From Candidatus Methanomethylophilaceae archaeon (lineage in GTDB: Archaea > Thermoplasmatota > Thermoplasmata > Methanomassiliicoccales > Methanomethylophilaceae): a DNA stretch of 5,077 nt. Location: NCBI GenBank assembly GCA_013329105.1, contig DUKW01000012.1, positions 1 to 5,077 of the forward strand, read 5' to 3'. The notes below the pieces were generated by a model that saw only the letters and a list, made by a program, of their open reading frames with translations, searched no databases and was not told the DNA's origin. A program made the position numbers and the translations under genes. This document shows, one piece after another, positions 1 to 4,880 of this stretch (positions are counted from its first letter, which is position 1; every line of letters starts with the position of its first letter).

Positions 1-2
1 AT

Positions 3-836
3 GTGGGTGAGCGTTTGTCAGCGGAGCTGAATCTGTCATGTCGTATGGTTTGGGACAGAGGCGGCATACCGGCAGTGGATGAGGCCATGCGCCTTGTGGA
101 CGAGAACACCTGGAGGATAACAGAAACGCTGAAACAGTCAAGGCAGGTTTACGATGAATTCCGCTCTAACTGCGAGACTGCCGGTGTATGGGCAGAGCCC
201 GAAGATCTGAGAGCGCAGCTGCGGGCGCACCTGCATCGCTTCGCGGACCTCTCTTTCCTGGGGCAGCTTATGTTGATGTCCTATGACGATCCAGAGCTTG
301 ACCTGCAATCGATAGATGATAAAGACTATGAATATGATGTCGAAGAAATGGAAGAAGCGGCAAGGGAGGCAGCGTTGACATCCCTGGATTCTTCCGATCC
401 CATCAACGTTCCGGTATATTGTGCTCCTGATTGGTCATGGAACATATATATGTCGACACCCAACGGTGTGGAATGGAAGCTCCTTGATGATGAGGGTGAC
501 TTCCATCATCGCGGCTTCGTAAACGTTGAGCAGGTAGGTCTCCTGCCTCTCACACCGGACGGGGAAGAAGAGTTGTTACGTTATATCTCTGTACTTAACG
601 AAAGAGACAGCATTATGGGTAACGCATATCATTTGGTTGACATGTACGGCTATATAGACCATCTGTCCAACGTCTATTTTGGTATGCTGGCTGTGACTGT
701 CATCGATCTTTTGTGGAGGGCATCGCTTCTCTCCCATTTTCACGGCATATCGATGGACCGTCGGGGAATGCGGGAAGCAATTATCTTTTATGATATGGAT
801 CGGCTGGACGCACCCACCATAGGAGCCTTCATCTAA
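3..836 (+). CDS. Unrecognised acidic protein, probably 5'-truncated by the window edge
   Basis: An open frame of 277 codons runs from the left edge to a TAA. The first usable codon is a GTG at position 3, but nothing upstream is visible, so the real start is probably outside the window; the first internal ATG is codon 15. I do not recognise the family. Residues 1-93 look helical and charged. Residues 94-124 are very acidic (many D and E, e.g. DDKDYEYDVEEMEE) and probably form a linker or helix. Residues 134-185 are richer in aromatic and beta-type segments (VPVYCAPDWSWNIYM, FHHRGFVNVEQVGLLPL). Residues 186-277 look helical, with a hydrophobic patch near 223-245 that has charges in it and is more likely a buried helix than a membrane span. 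No signal peptide, metal-site pattern or nucleotide-binding loop is evident. It lies in the same direction as the lsm operon but is separated from it by a promoter-like region. That it is coding rests on length and lack of stops; function unknown. Confidence 0.72.
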   Translation: MGERLSAELNLSCRMVWDRGGIPAVDEAMRLVDENTWRITETLKQSRQVYDEFRSNCETAGVWAEPEDLRAQLRAHLHRFADLSFLGQLMLMSYDDPELDLQSIDDKDYEYDVEEMEEAAREAALTSLDSSDPINVPVYCAPDWSWNIYMSTPNGVEWKLLDDEGDFHHRGFVNVEQVGLLPLTPDGEEELLRYISVLNERDSIMGNAYHLVDMYGYIDHLSNVYFGMLAVTVIDLLWRASLLSHFHGISMDRRGMREAIIFYDMDRLDAPTIGAFI

Positions 837-856
837 TGCTGGCTTCAACCAATAAC

Positions 857-864
857 TTAAAATA
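857..864 (+). promoter_or_regulatory. Putative TATA box for the lsm-rpl37e-purF operon
   Basis: The AT-rich octamer TTAAAATA lies 21 bases after the stop of the upstream gene and about 37 bases before the lsm ATG. Archaeal initiation normally occurs about 25 bases downstream of the box centre, which would place it near 884-888 and give a very short leader containing the ribosome binding site. The match to a consensus is by eye only. Confidence 0.45.
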
Positions 865-869
865 CTCAA

Positions 870-896
870 CTAGGTATCGCCGAAGTGGTGACCTAG
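870..896 (+). promoter_or_regulatory. Inverted repeat over the lsm ribosome binding site
   Basis: CTAGGT at 870-875 is mirrored exactly by ACCTAG at 891-896. Inside these arms CGCC (878-881) can pair with GGTG (887-890, one G-U), leaving a 2-base bulge and the loop GAAGT. The Shine-Dalgarno sequence GGTGA (887-891), six bases before the ATG, lies wholly in the 3' arm. If the leader is transcribed from upstream, this hairpin would hide the ribosome binding site. If transcription starts near 886, the repeat would instead be a DNA operator across the start site. Both readings are inference; the repeat itself is seen directly. Confidence 0.5.
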
Positions 897-897
897 A

Positions 898-1113
898 ATG
901 AGGAAACCCCTCTCGGTGCTCAGTGAATCTGTCAACAGCCATGTGATCGTGGAGCTAAAAGCGAAAAGGGAGTACCGTGGGGTTCTAGACGGTTATGATC
1001 CCCATATGAATCTCGTCCTTAAAAACGCTGAGGAGCTGGTTAATGGGGAGCCTATAAGGAAGATGAACGTCGCTATTGTCCGTGGGGACAACGTCATATA
1101 CATTTCACCGTGA
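898..1113 (+). CDS. lsm: Archaeal Sm-like (LSm/SmAP) RNA-binding protein
   Basis: This 71-residue protein is the usual length for an archaeal Sm protein, which assembles into a heptameric ring and binds U-rich RNA as an archaeal counterpart of Hfq and eukaryotic Sm/LSm proteins. The Sm1 region covers about residues 12-48, with the characteristic [14 protein letters not shown] run (residues 28-41); the D-x-H-M-N part is known in the family to line the RNA pocket. The Sm2 motif is at the C-terminus, [12 protein letters not shown] (residues 60-71), including the RGDN turn that completes the pocket. The ATG start is supported by GGTGA six bases upstream and by the typical N-terminus [10 protein letters not shown]. 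It is the first gene of a tight operon: its TGA is followed after 10 bases by rpl37e. Linkage of lsm with rpl37e, and often purF, is a known archaeal arrangement. Identification is very secure; which RNAs it binds cannot be seen. Confidence 0.96.
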   Translation: MRKPLSVLSESVNSHVIVELKAKREYRGVLDGYDPHMNLVLKNAEELVNGEPIRKMNVAIVRGDNVIYISP

Positions 1114-1117
1114 GGAG
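1112..1117 (+). promoter_or_regulatory. Ribosome binding site deciding the rpl37e start
   Basis: GAGGAG overlaps the lsm stop codon (TGA 1111-1113) and lies 6-8 bases before the ATG at 1124. It shows that eL37 translation begins at this ATG rather than at the in-frame GTG at 1076 inside lsm, which would add 16 unrelated residues. The overlap with the lsm stop suggests translational coupling. Confidence 0.75.
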
Positions 1118-1123
1118 AGCAAA

Positions 1124-1291
1124 ATGACAAAAGGTACTCCTTCCCAGGGAAGACATAATAAGCATAAGACCCACATCCCCTGTCGCCGTTGCGGCAAGCA
1201 TTCTTATCACGCCCGTAAAGGTGTCTGTGCATCATGTGGATACGGTAAGACTAGGAAGATGAGGAACTACGCCTGGGCAAAGACCCACTAG
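1124..1291 (+). CDS. rpl37e: Large-subunit ribosomal protein eL37
   Basis: This is a 55-residue, strongly basic zinc-ribbon protein of the 50S subunit, found in archaea and eukaryotes but not bacteria. The N-terminus [20 protein letters not shown] is the typical rRNA-binding tail. A C-x2-C ... C-x2-C set (C20, C23, C35, C38, in CRRC and CASC) makes the zinc site, followed by the basic stretch [17 protein letters not shown]. The length is normal for archaeal eL37. The start chosen is the ATG at 1124, with a good GAGGAG upstream. The stop is an amber TAG, and purF begins 12 bases later in the same reading frame, so the two genes are split by one amber codon and four sense codons. It is expected to be co-transcribed with lsm and purF. 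Confidence 0.96.
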   Translation: MTKGTPSQGRHNKHKTHIPCRRCGKHSYHARKGVCASCGYGKTRKMRNYAWAKTH

Positions 1292-1303
1292 CGTGGCCTT
1301 GAA

Positions 1304-2710
1304 ATGAGCGGACCAAAACACAGCTGTGGAGTTGTCGGTTTTGCTCTTAATACAAATATAGCTCCTTTTATCTATCGCGCCTTGAGGGTGATACAACACC
1401 GCGGCCAGGAAAGTGCAGGCGTTTCATTCTATGACGGTGAAGGCATCCAGACCGTTAAGGGATCTGGCCTTGTTCATGAAGTTCTTGATGCCGAAAGGTT
1501 AGCCTCCATAGAGGGTAAGTCAGGAATAGGACATGTGCGTTATTCCACAGCAGGCTCAAAGGGAGACCTCAATTCTCAACCGATGAGCGTAGCTACCTTG
1601 CATGGTCAGATGGCTCTTGCCCACAATGGGGATATCACAAACGCAGACGAGCTGCGCCGTAGCTATTTACAGAAAGGATGGGCATTCCTCACCGATTCCG
1701 ATTCAGAGATCATACTTCGCCTTTTATCCAGGGATTCCAGCAGCTATCACGATCCCATCAGGGCCATAAAGAACGTCATGTCGATTATAGACGGTGCCTA
1801 CTCGCTCACCATATTAATAGGTGACAGGGTGTTTGGCGTCCGTGACCCATATGGTTTTCATCCTCTCTGTGTAGGAAGGTTATCAGAAGGATATTTTCTT
1901 GCATCGGAGAGTGCAGTGGTAGACATCCTTCAAGGCGAGTTCGTATGCGATGTCGGTCCGGGCGAGATCGTCGAGATACCCCCGGACTCAGTCAAAATCT
2001 CCCCCCCCCATAAGCTCAGCAACACCGCTCATTGTATGTTTGAGTGGGTATATTTCGCCCGCCCCGATTCCGTCCTCGATGGAAGAGAGACATATCAGGT
2101 TAGACGAAATATAGGGAAAATCCTGGCTAAGGAGTGCCCGGTAGATGCCGATGTTGTGATACCCGTTCCAGACTCGGGTCGGGCCCATGGTCTGGGCTTC
2201 GCCGAGGAATCTGGTATAAGTTATGAAGAAGGGTTTATGAAGAATCGTCATGTAGAGCGCACGTTCATACTCCCTGACCAAAAACAAAGGGAGGCCGGGG
2301 TATCCCTGAAGCTAAATCCGATAAGGTCCACCATCCAAGGCCGTAGAGTGGTGGTGGTCGACGACAGTATAGTACGCGGAACAACCCTTCGTAAGCTGGT
2401 GCAGATGCTTCGTAAGGCGGGCGCCAAAGAAGTGCATGTGCGCATCGGCTGCCCCCCCATCATTTCTCCCTGCTATTACGGTGTGGACATGAAGTCTCGC
2501 GACCAGTTTGTGGCTACAAACCGCAGTGTGGACGAGATCGCTGACTTGATAACGGCGGACAGTTTGGGTTATATAAGCATAAAGGGATTGGTGGAAGCAC
2601 TCGGTTTCTCGGAGCAGGACTTATGTCTTGCATGTGTTACAGGGCGCTATCCTACCGTGATTGCCGGAGAGTCCCATCGTTTCCAGAGACGCTTGGATTC
2701 CGATTTTTGA
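1304..2710 (+). CDS. purF: Amidophosphoribosyltransferase (glutamine PRPP amidotransferase)
   Basis: PurF makes 5-phosphoribosylamine from PRPP and glutamine, the first committed step of purine synthesis, in the cytoplasm. The 468 residues match the family's usual length. Residues 8 to about 235 form the Ntn-type glutaminase domain: the nucleophile is C8 in SCGVVGF, preceded by a 7-residue propeptide (MSGPKHS) probably removed by self-processing. Other glutaminase motifs are HRGQESAG (32-39), RYSTAG (79-84) and HNGD (107-110). The phosphoribosyltransferase domain follows, with the PRPP loop VVVVDDSIVRGTT (349-361). Four cysteines match the [4Fe-4S] ligands of the Bacillus-type enzyme: C244, C390, C441 and C444 (CLAC), so this is an iron-sulphur PurF; both the propeptide and the cluster place it in that subgroup. 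The gene starts 12 bases after rpl37e with only a weak ribosome binding site, suggesting coupling to that gene. A run of nine C residues (2001-2009) lies in the linker region, yet the frame is intact. Confidence 0.97.
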   Translation: MSGPKHSCGVVGFALNTNIAPFIYRALRVIQHRGQESAGVSFYDGEGIQTVKGSGLVHEVLDAERLASIEGKSGIGHVRYSTAGSKGDLNSQPMSVATLHGQMALAHNGDITNADELRRSYLQKGWAFLTDSDSEIILRLLSRDSSSYHDPIRAIKNVMSIIDGAYSLTILIGDRVFGVRDPYGFHPLCVGRLSEGYFLASESAVVDILQGEFVCDVGPGEIVEIPPDSVKISPPHKLSNTAHCMFEWVYFARPDSVLDGRETYQVRRNIGKILAKECPVDADVVIPVPDSGRAHGLGFAEESGISYEEGFMKNRHVERTFILPDQKQREAGVSLKLNPIRSTIQGRRVVVVDDSIVRGTTLRKLVQMLRKAGAKEVHVRIGCPPIISPCYYGVDMKSRDQFVATNRSVDEIADLITADSLGYISIKGLVEALGFSEQDLCLACVTGRYPTVIAGESHRFQRRLDSDF

Positions 2711-2753
2711 TCTAAAAAGCTGAAGGAACGGTCTGGGGTACATCAACATAACC

Positions 2754-2761
2754 TTTAATTA
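2754..2761 (+). promoter_or_regulatory. Putative TATA box of the tRNA-Ala gene
   Basis: TTTAATTA is centred about 28 bases before the first base of the tRNA, the spacing expected when transcription starts at or a few bases before the mature 5' end. It follows the purF stop by about 43 bases, so the tRNA is probably its own transcription unit. Confidence 0.55.
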
Positions 2762-2785
2762 CAAAAAGCCGTTTTCCGACACGAT

Positions 2786-2861
2786 GGGCTGGTAGATCAG
2801 CTGGAAGATCGCTACCTTGGCATGGTAGAGGTCGCGAGTTCAAATCTCGCCCAGTCCACCA
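2786..2861 (+). tRNA. tRNA-Ala, anticodon GGC
   Basis: A complete cloverleaf can be folded by hand. The acceptor stem is GGGCTGG (2786-2792) with CCAGTCC (2851-2857), giving a G3-U70 wobble, the classic identity signal for alanyl-tRNA synthetase. The D stem is GATC/GATC (2795-2798, 2807-2810) around an 8-base loop containing G18-G19. The anticodon stem is CTACC/GGTAG around the loop TTGGCAT, with anticodon GGC at 2819-2821 reading GCC and GCU. The variable loop is 5 bases (AGGTC). The T arm is GCGAG/CTCGC around TTCAAAT. The discriminator is A2858, and the CCA end is encoded (2859-2861). No intron is present. The anticodon and the G3-U70 pair agree, so the alanine assignment is firm. The D stem has A11-U24 rather than the commoner Y11-R24. 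Confidence 0.97.
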
Positions 2862-2874
2862 TCTTTTTTGTTTT
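2862..2874 (+). terminator. T-rich terminator after tRNA-Ala
   Basis: Immediately after the encoded CCA the plus strand carries a run of six T (2864-2869), one G, then four more T. Oligo-T without a needed hairpin is the usual intrinsic stop in archaea. It would stop the tRNA transcript before it runs into the convergent pilin-like gene. Confidence 0.7.
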
Positions 2875-2952
2875 GTGAGACTTGGCAGAGTTTGCCGACA
2901 CGTAATGGCGCAAAGCGGAAAGTAATATCGATTCTAAAAAGGATCTATGTTT

Positions 2953-3834
2953 TTAAGGAAGGTCACTTCGTGTCGACATCCAAACGGAATCGGCACTGCT
3001 TTTACTCAGTGCTGAAGAGTATATTCTCCAATCAAAGACCGCACCATCGAAGTCCGACCAGCTCTGGTCCATGCCCTGGGTAAGAATGAGGAGAGGTTGG
3101 TCGGTCTGACGGGGCACGAACTCGTTGCCGTTATCCGTCAAGGTTCTTTGTGCCTCTACCGCAGCCGGCTCAGAGGATGTGCTGGAAAGAACATCGTCAA
3201 CGGTCACGTAGCTGCTGCCGAGATACGCCGATTCAGAATATATATGGATTTCAATGCTATTAGCGGAAAAGGATCCGGAGATGAAGTACCATTGTCCCAA
3301 CTCCATCTTTACCGGCGATCTGACACCGTAGTTGACATCGTTTCCGTCGACACCATCCATCACTATGAAGAACAGGGGGTACTCACCTGTGGACCCTCCG
3401 AGATCGTTATGGGCGCTTTGGCACCACCCCAGCTGTCCGACAGCGTTAGAGTCTAGGGCAGGACCAGCCATCTGCAGGCCGTATGATTGGTCGTAATCGG
3501 ATGTGGAGAGTGCAACACCTTTAATTATTAAACCCGTCCAGGGATTGACATCATCCATCCTGACCCACGTCATCACTGTTCCCTCGCTCAGAGAGAGGTC
3601 CGCGTTATTCACTTCTTGCTTTGTGTCGGTGAGGCCGGGGCTGTGATACAATGGGGGTATCACCGGTCCGGCCCCCGGATCAGGGAAGTCACTCTCTTTC
3701 GAACTCCAACTGCCAAGGTCCGAAAAACCGGAGAGCATCGCGATAAGCACTCCTGCCAAGACTACGGTGATAGCCACCAAGAGTATTGTCCCTACAACCG
3801 GAGAGACAGCATCCTTATCTTTGGCAGGTTGCAT
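2953..3834 (-). CDS. Type IV pilin-like surface protein with a LamG-like domain
   Basis: The N-terminus is that of the archaeal pilin family (Pfam PF07790 type): a short charged leader MQPAKDKD, then AVSPVVGTILLVAITVVLAGVLIAML, one hydrophobic helix at about residues 9-34. In this family a prepilin peptidase removes the leader just ahead of this helix, which then anchors or assembles the protein at the cell surface. Residues 40-75 are a Pro/Gly/Ser-rich linker. Residues 78 to about 288 resemble a LamG/concanavalin-like jelly roll, recognisable by LSEGTVMTWVRMDD near the start, GQWYFISGSFSANSIEIHIY in the middle and FDGAVFDWRIYSSALS near the end, a typical closing strand. Such domains often bind sugars or proteins, so adhesion is a fair inference, not proof. 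I chose the ATG at 3834 (293 residues) over the in-frame TTG at 3843, because a TATA-like box lies about 24 bases upstream of it, as for a leaderless mRNA. Only one cysteine (C138) is present. It is a single gene, convergent to the tRNA and divergent from the amidohydrolase. Confidence 0.88.
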   Translation of the reverse strand: MQPAKDKDAVSPVVGTILLVAITVVLAGVLIAMLSGFSDLGSWSSKESDFPDPGAGPVIPPLYHSPGLTDTKQEVNNADLSLSEGTVMTWVRMDDVNPWTGLIIKGVALSTSDYDQSYGLQMAGPALDSNAVGQLGWCQSAHNDLGGSTGEYPLFFIVMDGVDGNDVNYGVRSPVKMELGQWYFISGSFSANSIEIHIYSESAYLGSSYVTVDDVLSSTSSEPAAVEAQRTLTDNGNEFVPRQTDQPLLILTQGMDQSWSDFDGAVFDWRIYSSALSKSSADSVWMSTRSDLP

Positions 3835-3841
3835 GAGTAAC

Positions 3842-3870
3842 AATCATAATTTGATTATAAAATTATGATT
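3842..3870. promoter_or_regulatory. Perfect 11-bp-arm palindrome in the divergent promoter region
   Basis: AATCATAATTT (3842-3852) is repeated exactly in inverted orientation as AAATTATGATT (3860-3870), with the 7-base spacer GATTATA. It begins 8 bases upstream of the pilin-like start codon and contains that gene's probable TATA box. A binding site for a dimeric repressor is the natural reading; a protein bound here would block pilin transcription and could also affect the divergent amidohydrolase gene. Confidence 0.6.
3854..3861 (-). promoter_or_regulatory. Putative TATA box of the pilin-like gene
   Basis: Read on the minus strand this is TTTATAAT, centred about 24 bases before the ATG at 3834, with no clear ribosome binding site between. 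The spacing suggests transcription starting at or next to the start codon, that is, a leaderless mRNA. The same AT-rich block read on the plus strand could also serve as a TATA box for a longer amidohydrolase transcript. Confidence 0.5.
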
Positions 3871-3890
3871 AATGACTGAGAATCGAGTAT

Positions 3891-3915
3891 TTAGAAACAG
3901 GTGTTAGAAACAGGT
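3891..3915 (+). repeat. Tandem direct repeat TTAGAAACAGGT upstream of the amidohydrolase
   Basis: The 12-base word TTAGAAACAGGT occurs at 3891-3902 and again at 3904-3915, a period of 13 bases. The second copy runs directly into a TATA-like box. A related short word, GTATTTAG, occurs at 3887-3894 and 3924-3931. The repeat covers the position where the TFB recognition element and activator sites lie in archaeal promoters. Confidence 0.6.
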
Positions 3916-3922
3916 TTATTTT
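3915..3922 (+). promoter_or_regulatory. Putative TATA box of the amidohydrolase gene
   Basis: TTTATTTT is centred about 25 bases before the ATG at 3943, and there is no Shine-Dalgarno sequence before that ATG. This fits a leaderless transcript and supports 3943 rather than 3901 as the start. The GTG at 3901 would place this box inside the coding region. Confidence 0.5.
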
Positions 3923-3942
3923 TGTATTTAGATGCATTGTTG

Positions 3943-4842
3943 ATGATTGTAGACGCTCATGTGCACCTCTGGGACCGAGGGATGTTGCCGAACAGTGCAG
4001 TGAGGAGATACCTCGAACCTATCAATCAATTGGATGAAGACTTGAAGAAGTTTTTCGATTTCGGTTTGGATAAGGAGGTTGTCTTCGATGATTTCTCTCT
4101 CCCTGTGGAGAAATTCCTTGAAGAAATGGCTGTCAGCGGTGTAGAGAAGGCTCTTATTCTCTGTACCGACTTTGAGCTTCTCAATGACAGCAACATGAGC
4201 AATGAGGAATACACCGAGAAAATATTTCAGGAATGCTCAGCTTACGATGAGCTCATACCATTCATTTCCGTTGACCCAAATCGCGGAGAGGAAGGCCTGA
4301 GAATGGTGGAACGGATGGTCAGGCGGTATGATCCCCCCGGGATTAAGGTATACCCGGCCACGGGCTTTTATCCAAACGACGAAAAGCATCGCCCTTTTTG
4401 GGACTTGATCGATGACTTAGGTCTCCTGGTGGTGTCGCATGCTGGTATGGCATTAGAACCTCTTGATGAGAAGTATTGCCATCCCTCTTTCTTTCGTGAT
4501 GTGGCCGAAAGGCATCCGGATATGAATATAATCATAGCTCATTTCGGTGGAAAATTTTATGATGAACTGCTGCCCCTCATGAGGGAGTTTCCAAACATTT
4601 ATACAGATTGCTCAGCCCTGCAGGGCTGGCTTCCAAAAAGGCCTGATATGGTTCATTCCCGTATGGCGGAGGTATGCGGTGAATTCCCGGACCGAGTTAT
4701 TTTCGGTTCTGATTTTCCTCTTTATGAGATACGATATAGCACGCGGCGCTTCATAGAGCTGATATGTAGCGAAGCTTATTGTAAAGGGGCGCTCAAGGAG
4801 AAGCTTCTTGGAGGCAACATATCAAGGCTCCTATCGCTTTGA
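3943..4842 (+). CDS. Metal-dependent amidohydrolase (Amidohydro_2-type TIM barrel)
   Basis: The 299-residue protein has the motifs of the amidohydrolase superfamily, group 2 (PF04909 type). DAHVHLW at the start gives the metal-binding pair H6 and H8. GIKVYPATGF carries K135 on a barrel strand. VVSHAG gives H166, IIIAHFGG gives H200, and IFGSDFPLY gives D257, the catalytic and metal-binding aspartate. The end, KLLGGNISRLL, is the family's usual closing helix. The set of H-x-H, two later H and one D is complete, so the enzyme should be active, probably as a soluble cytoplasmic hydrolase or decarboxylase. The substrate cannot be told from sequence; relatives act on diverse cyclic or aromatic acids. 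An open frame extends to a GTG at 3901, but the extra 14 residues (MLETGLFLYLDALL) are not family-like and overlap the tandem repeat and TATA box, so the ATG at 3943 is preferred. It is divergent from the pilin-like gene, with a 108-base shared control region. Confidence 0.9.
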   Translation: MIVDAHVHLWDRGMLPNSAVRRYLEPINQLDEDLKKFFDFGLDKEVVFDDFSLPVEKFLEEMAVSGVEKALILCTDFELLNDSNMSNEEYTEKIFQECSAYDELIPFISVDPNRGEEGLRMVERMVRRYDPPGIKVYPATGFYPNDEKHRPFWDLIDDLGLLVVSHAGMALEPLDEKYCHPSFFRDVAERHPDMNIIIAHFGGKFYDELLPLMREFPNIYTDCSALQGWLPKRPDMVHSRMAEVCGEFPDRVIFGSDFPLYEIRYSTRRFIELICSEAYCKGALKEKLLGGNISRLLSL

Positions 4843-4850
4843 TGGCATAT

Positions 4851-4870
4851 CCTTTTAACCTTATATATTA
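4851..4870 (+). promoter_or_regulatory. Putative promoter of the right-edge membrane protein gene
   Basis: Just after the amidohydrolase stop come CCTTTTAACC and TTATATATTA, both AT-rich TATA-like stretches. The first is spaced (about 26 bases) for initiation at the ATG at 4881. The second has the better TATA match but would start transcription about ten bases inside the gene. The exact box is therefore unresolved. Confidence 0.4.
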
Positions 4871-4880
4871 ATGGCATCTC

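Noticed and set aside
483..495. C-box-like TGATGA word suggesting a C/D box guide RNA
   Set aside because: It lies inside a long open reading frame, and no properly spaced D and D' boxes with flanking terminal stem were seen.
576..869. Minus-strand open frame of 97 codons over the end of the first gene
   Set aside because: It is antisense to the longer plus-strand frame, would run across the lsm TATA region, and its translation shows no family features.
1076..1123. Upstream GTG extension of eL37
   Set aside because: The extension overlaps the conserved Sm2 coding end of lsm, while the ATG at 1124 has a good ribosome binding site and gives the canonical eL37 N-terminus.
1988..2463. Two overlapping minus-strand open frames within purF
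   Set aside because: They are antisense to a conserved, fully intact enzyme gene and have no recognisable domains or promoter.
2882..2898. Small hairpin TTGGCA/TGCCGA between the tRNA and the pilin-like gene
   Set aside because: The stem is six pairs with one wobble, is not followed by a T run on the plus strand, and is within what chance would give; the oligo-T at 2864-2874 is the better terminator.
2868..3083. Plus-strand 71-codon open frame after the tRNA
   Set aside because: It starts in the tRNA terminator, overlaps the 3' end of the minus-strand pilin-like gene and has a low-quality translation with no ribosome binding site.
3097..3456. Plus-strand open frame of 119 codons
   Set aside because: It lies wholly inside the minus-strand pilin-LamG gene, which has recognisable motifs; the plus-strand translation shows no family features.
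3901..3942. GTG start and 14-residue extension of the amidohydrolase
   Set aside because: The extension overlaps the tandem repeat and TATA-like box, and family members begin just before the DAHVHLW motif, as the ATG at 3943 does.
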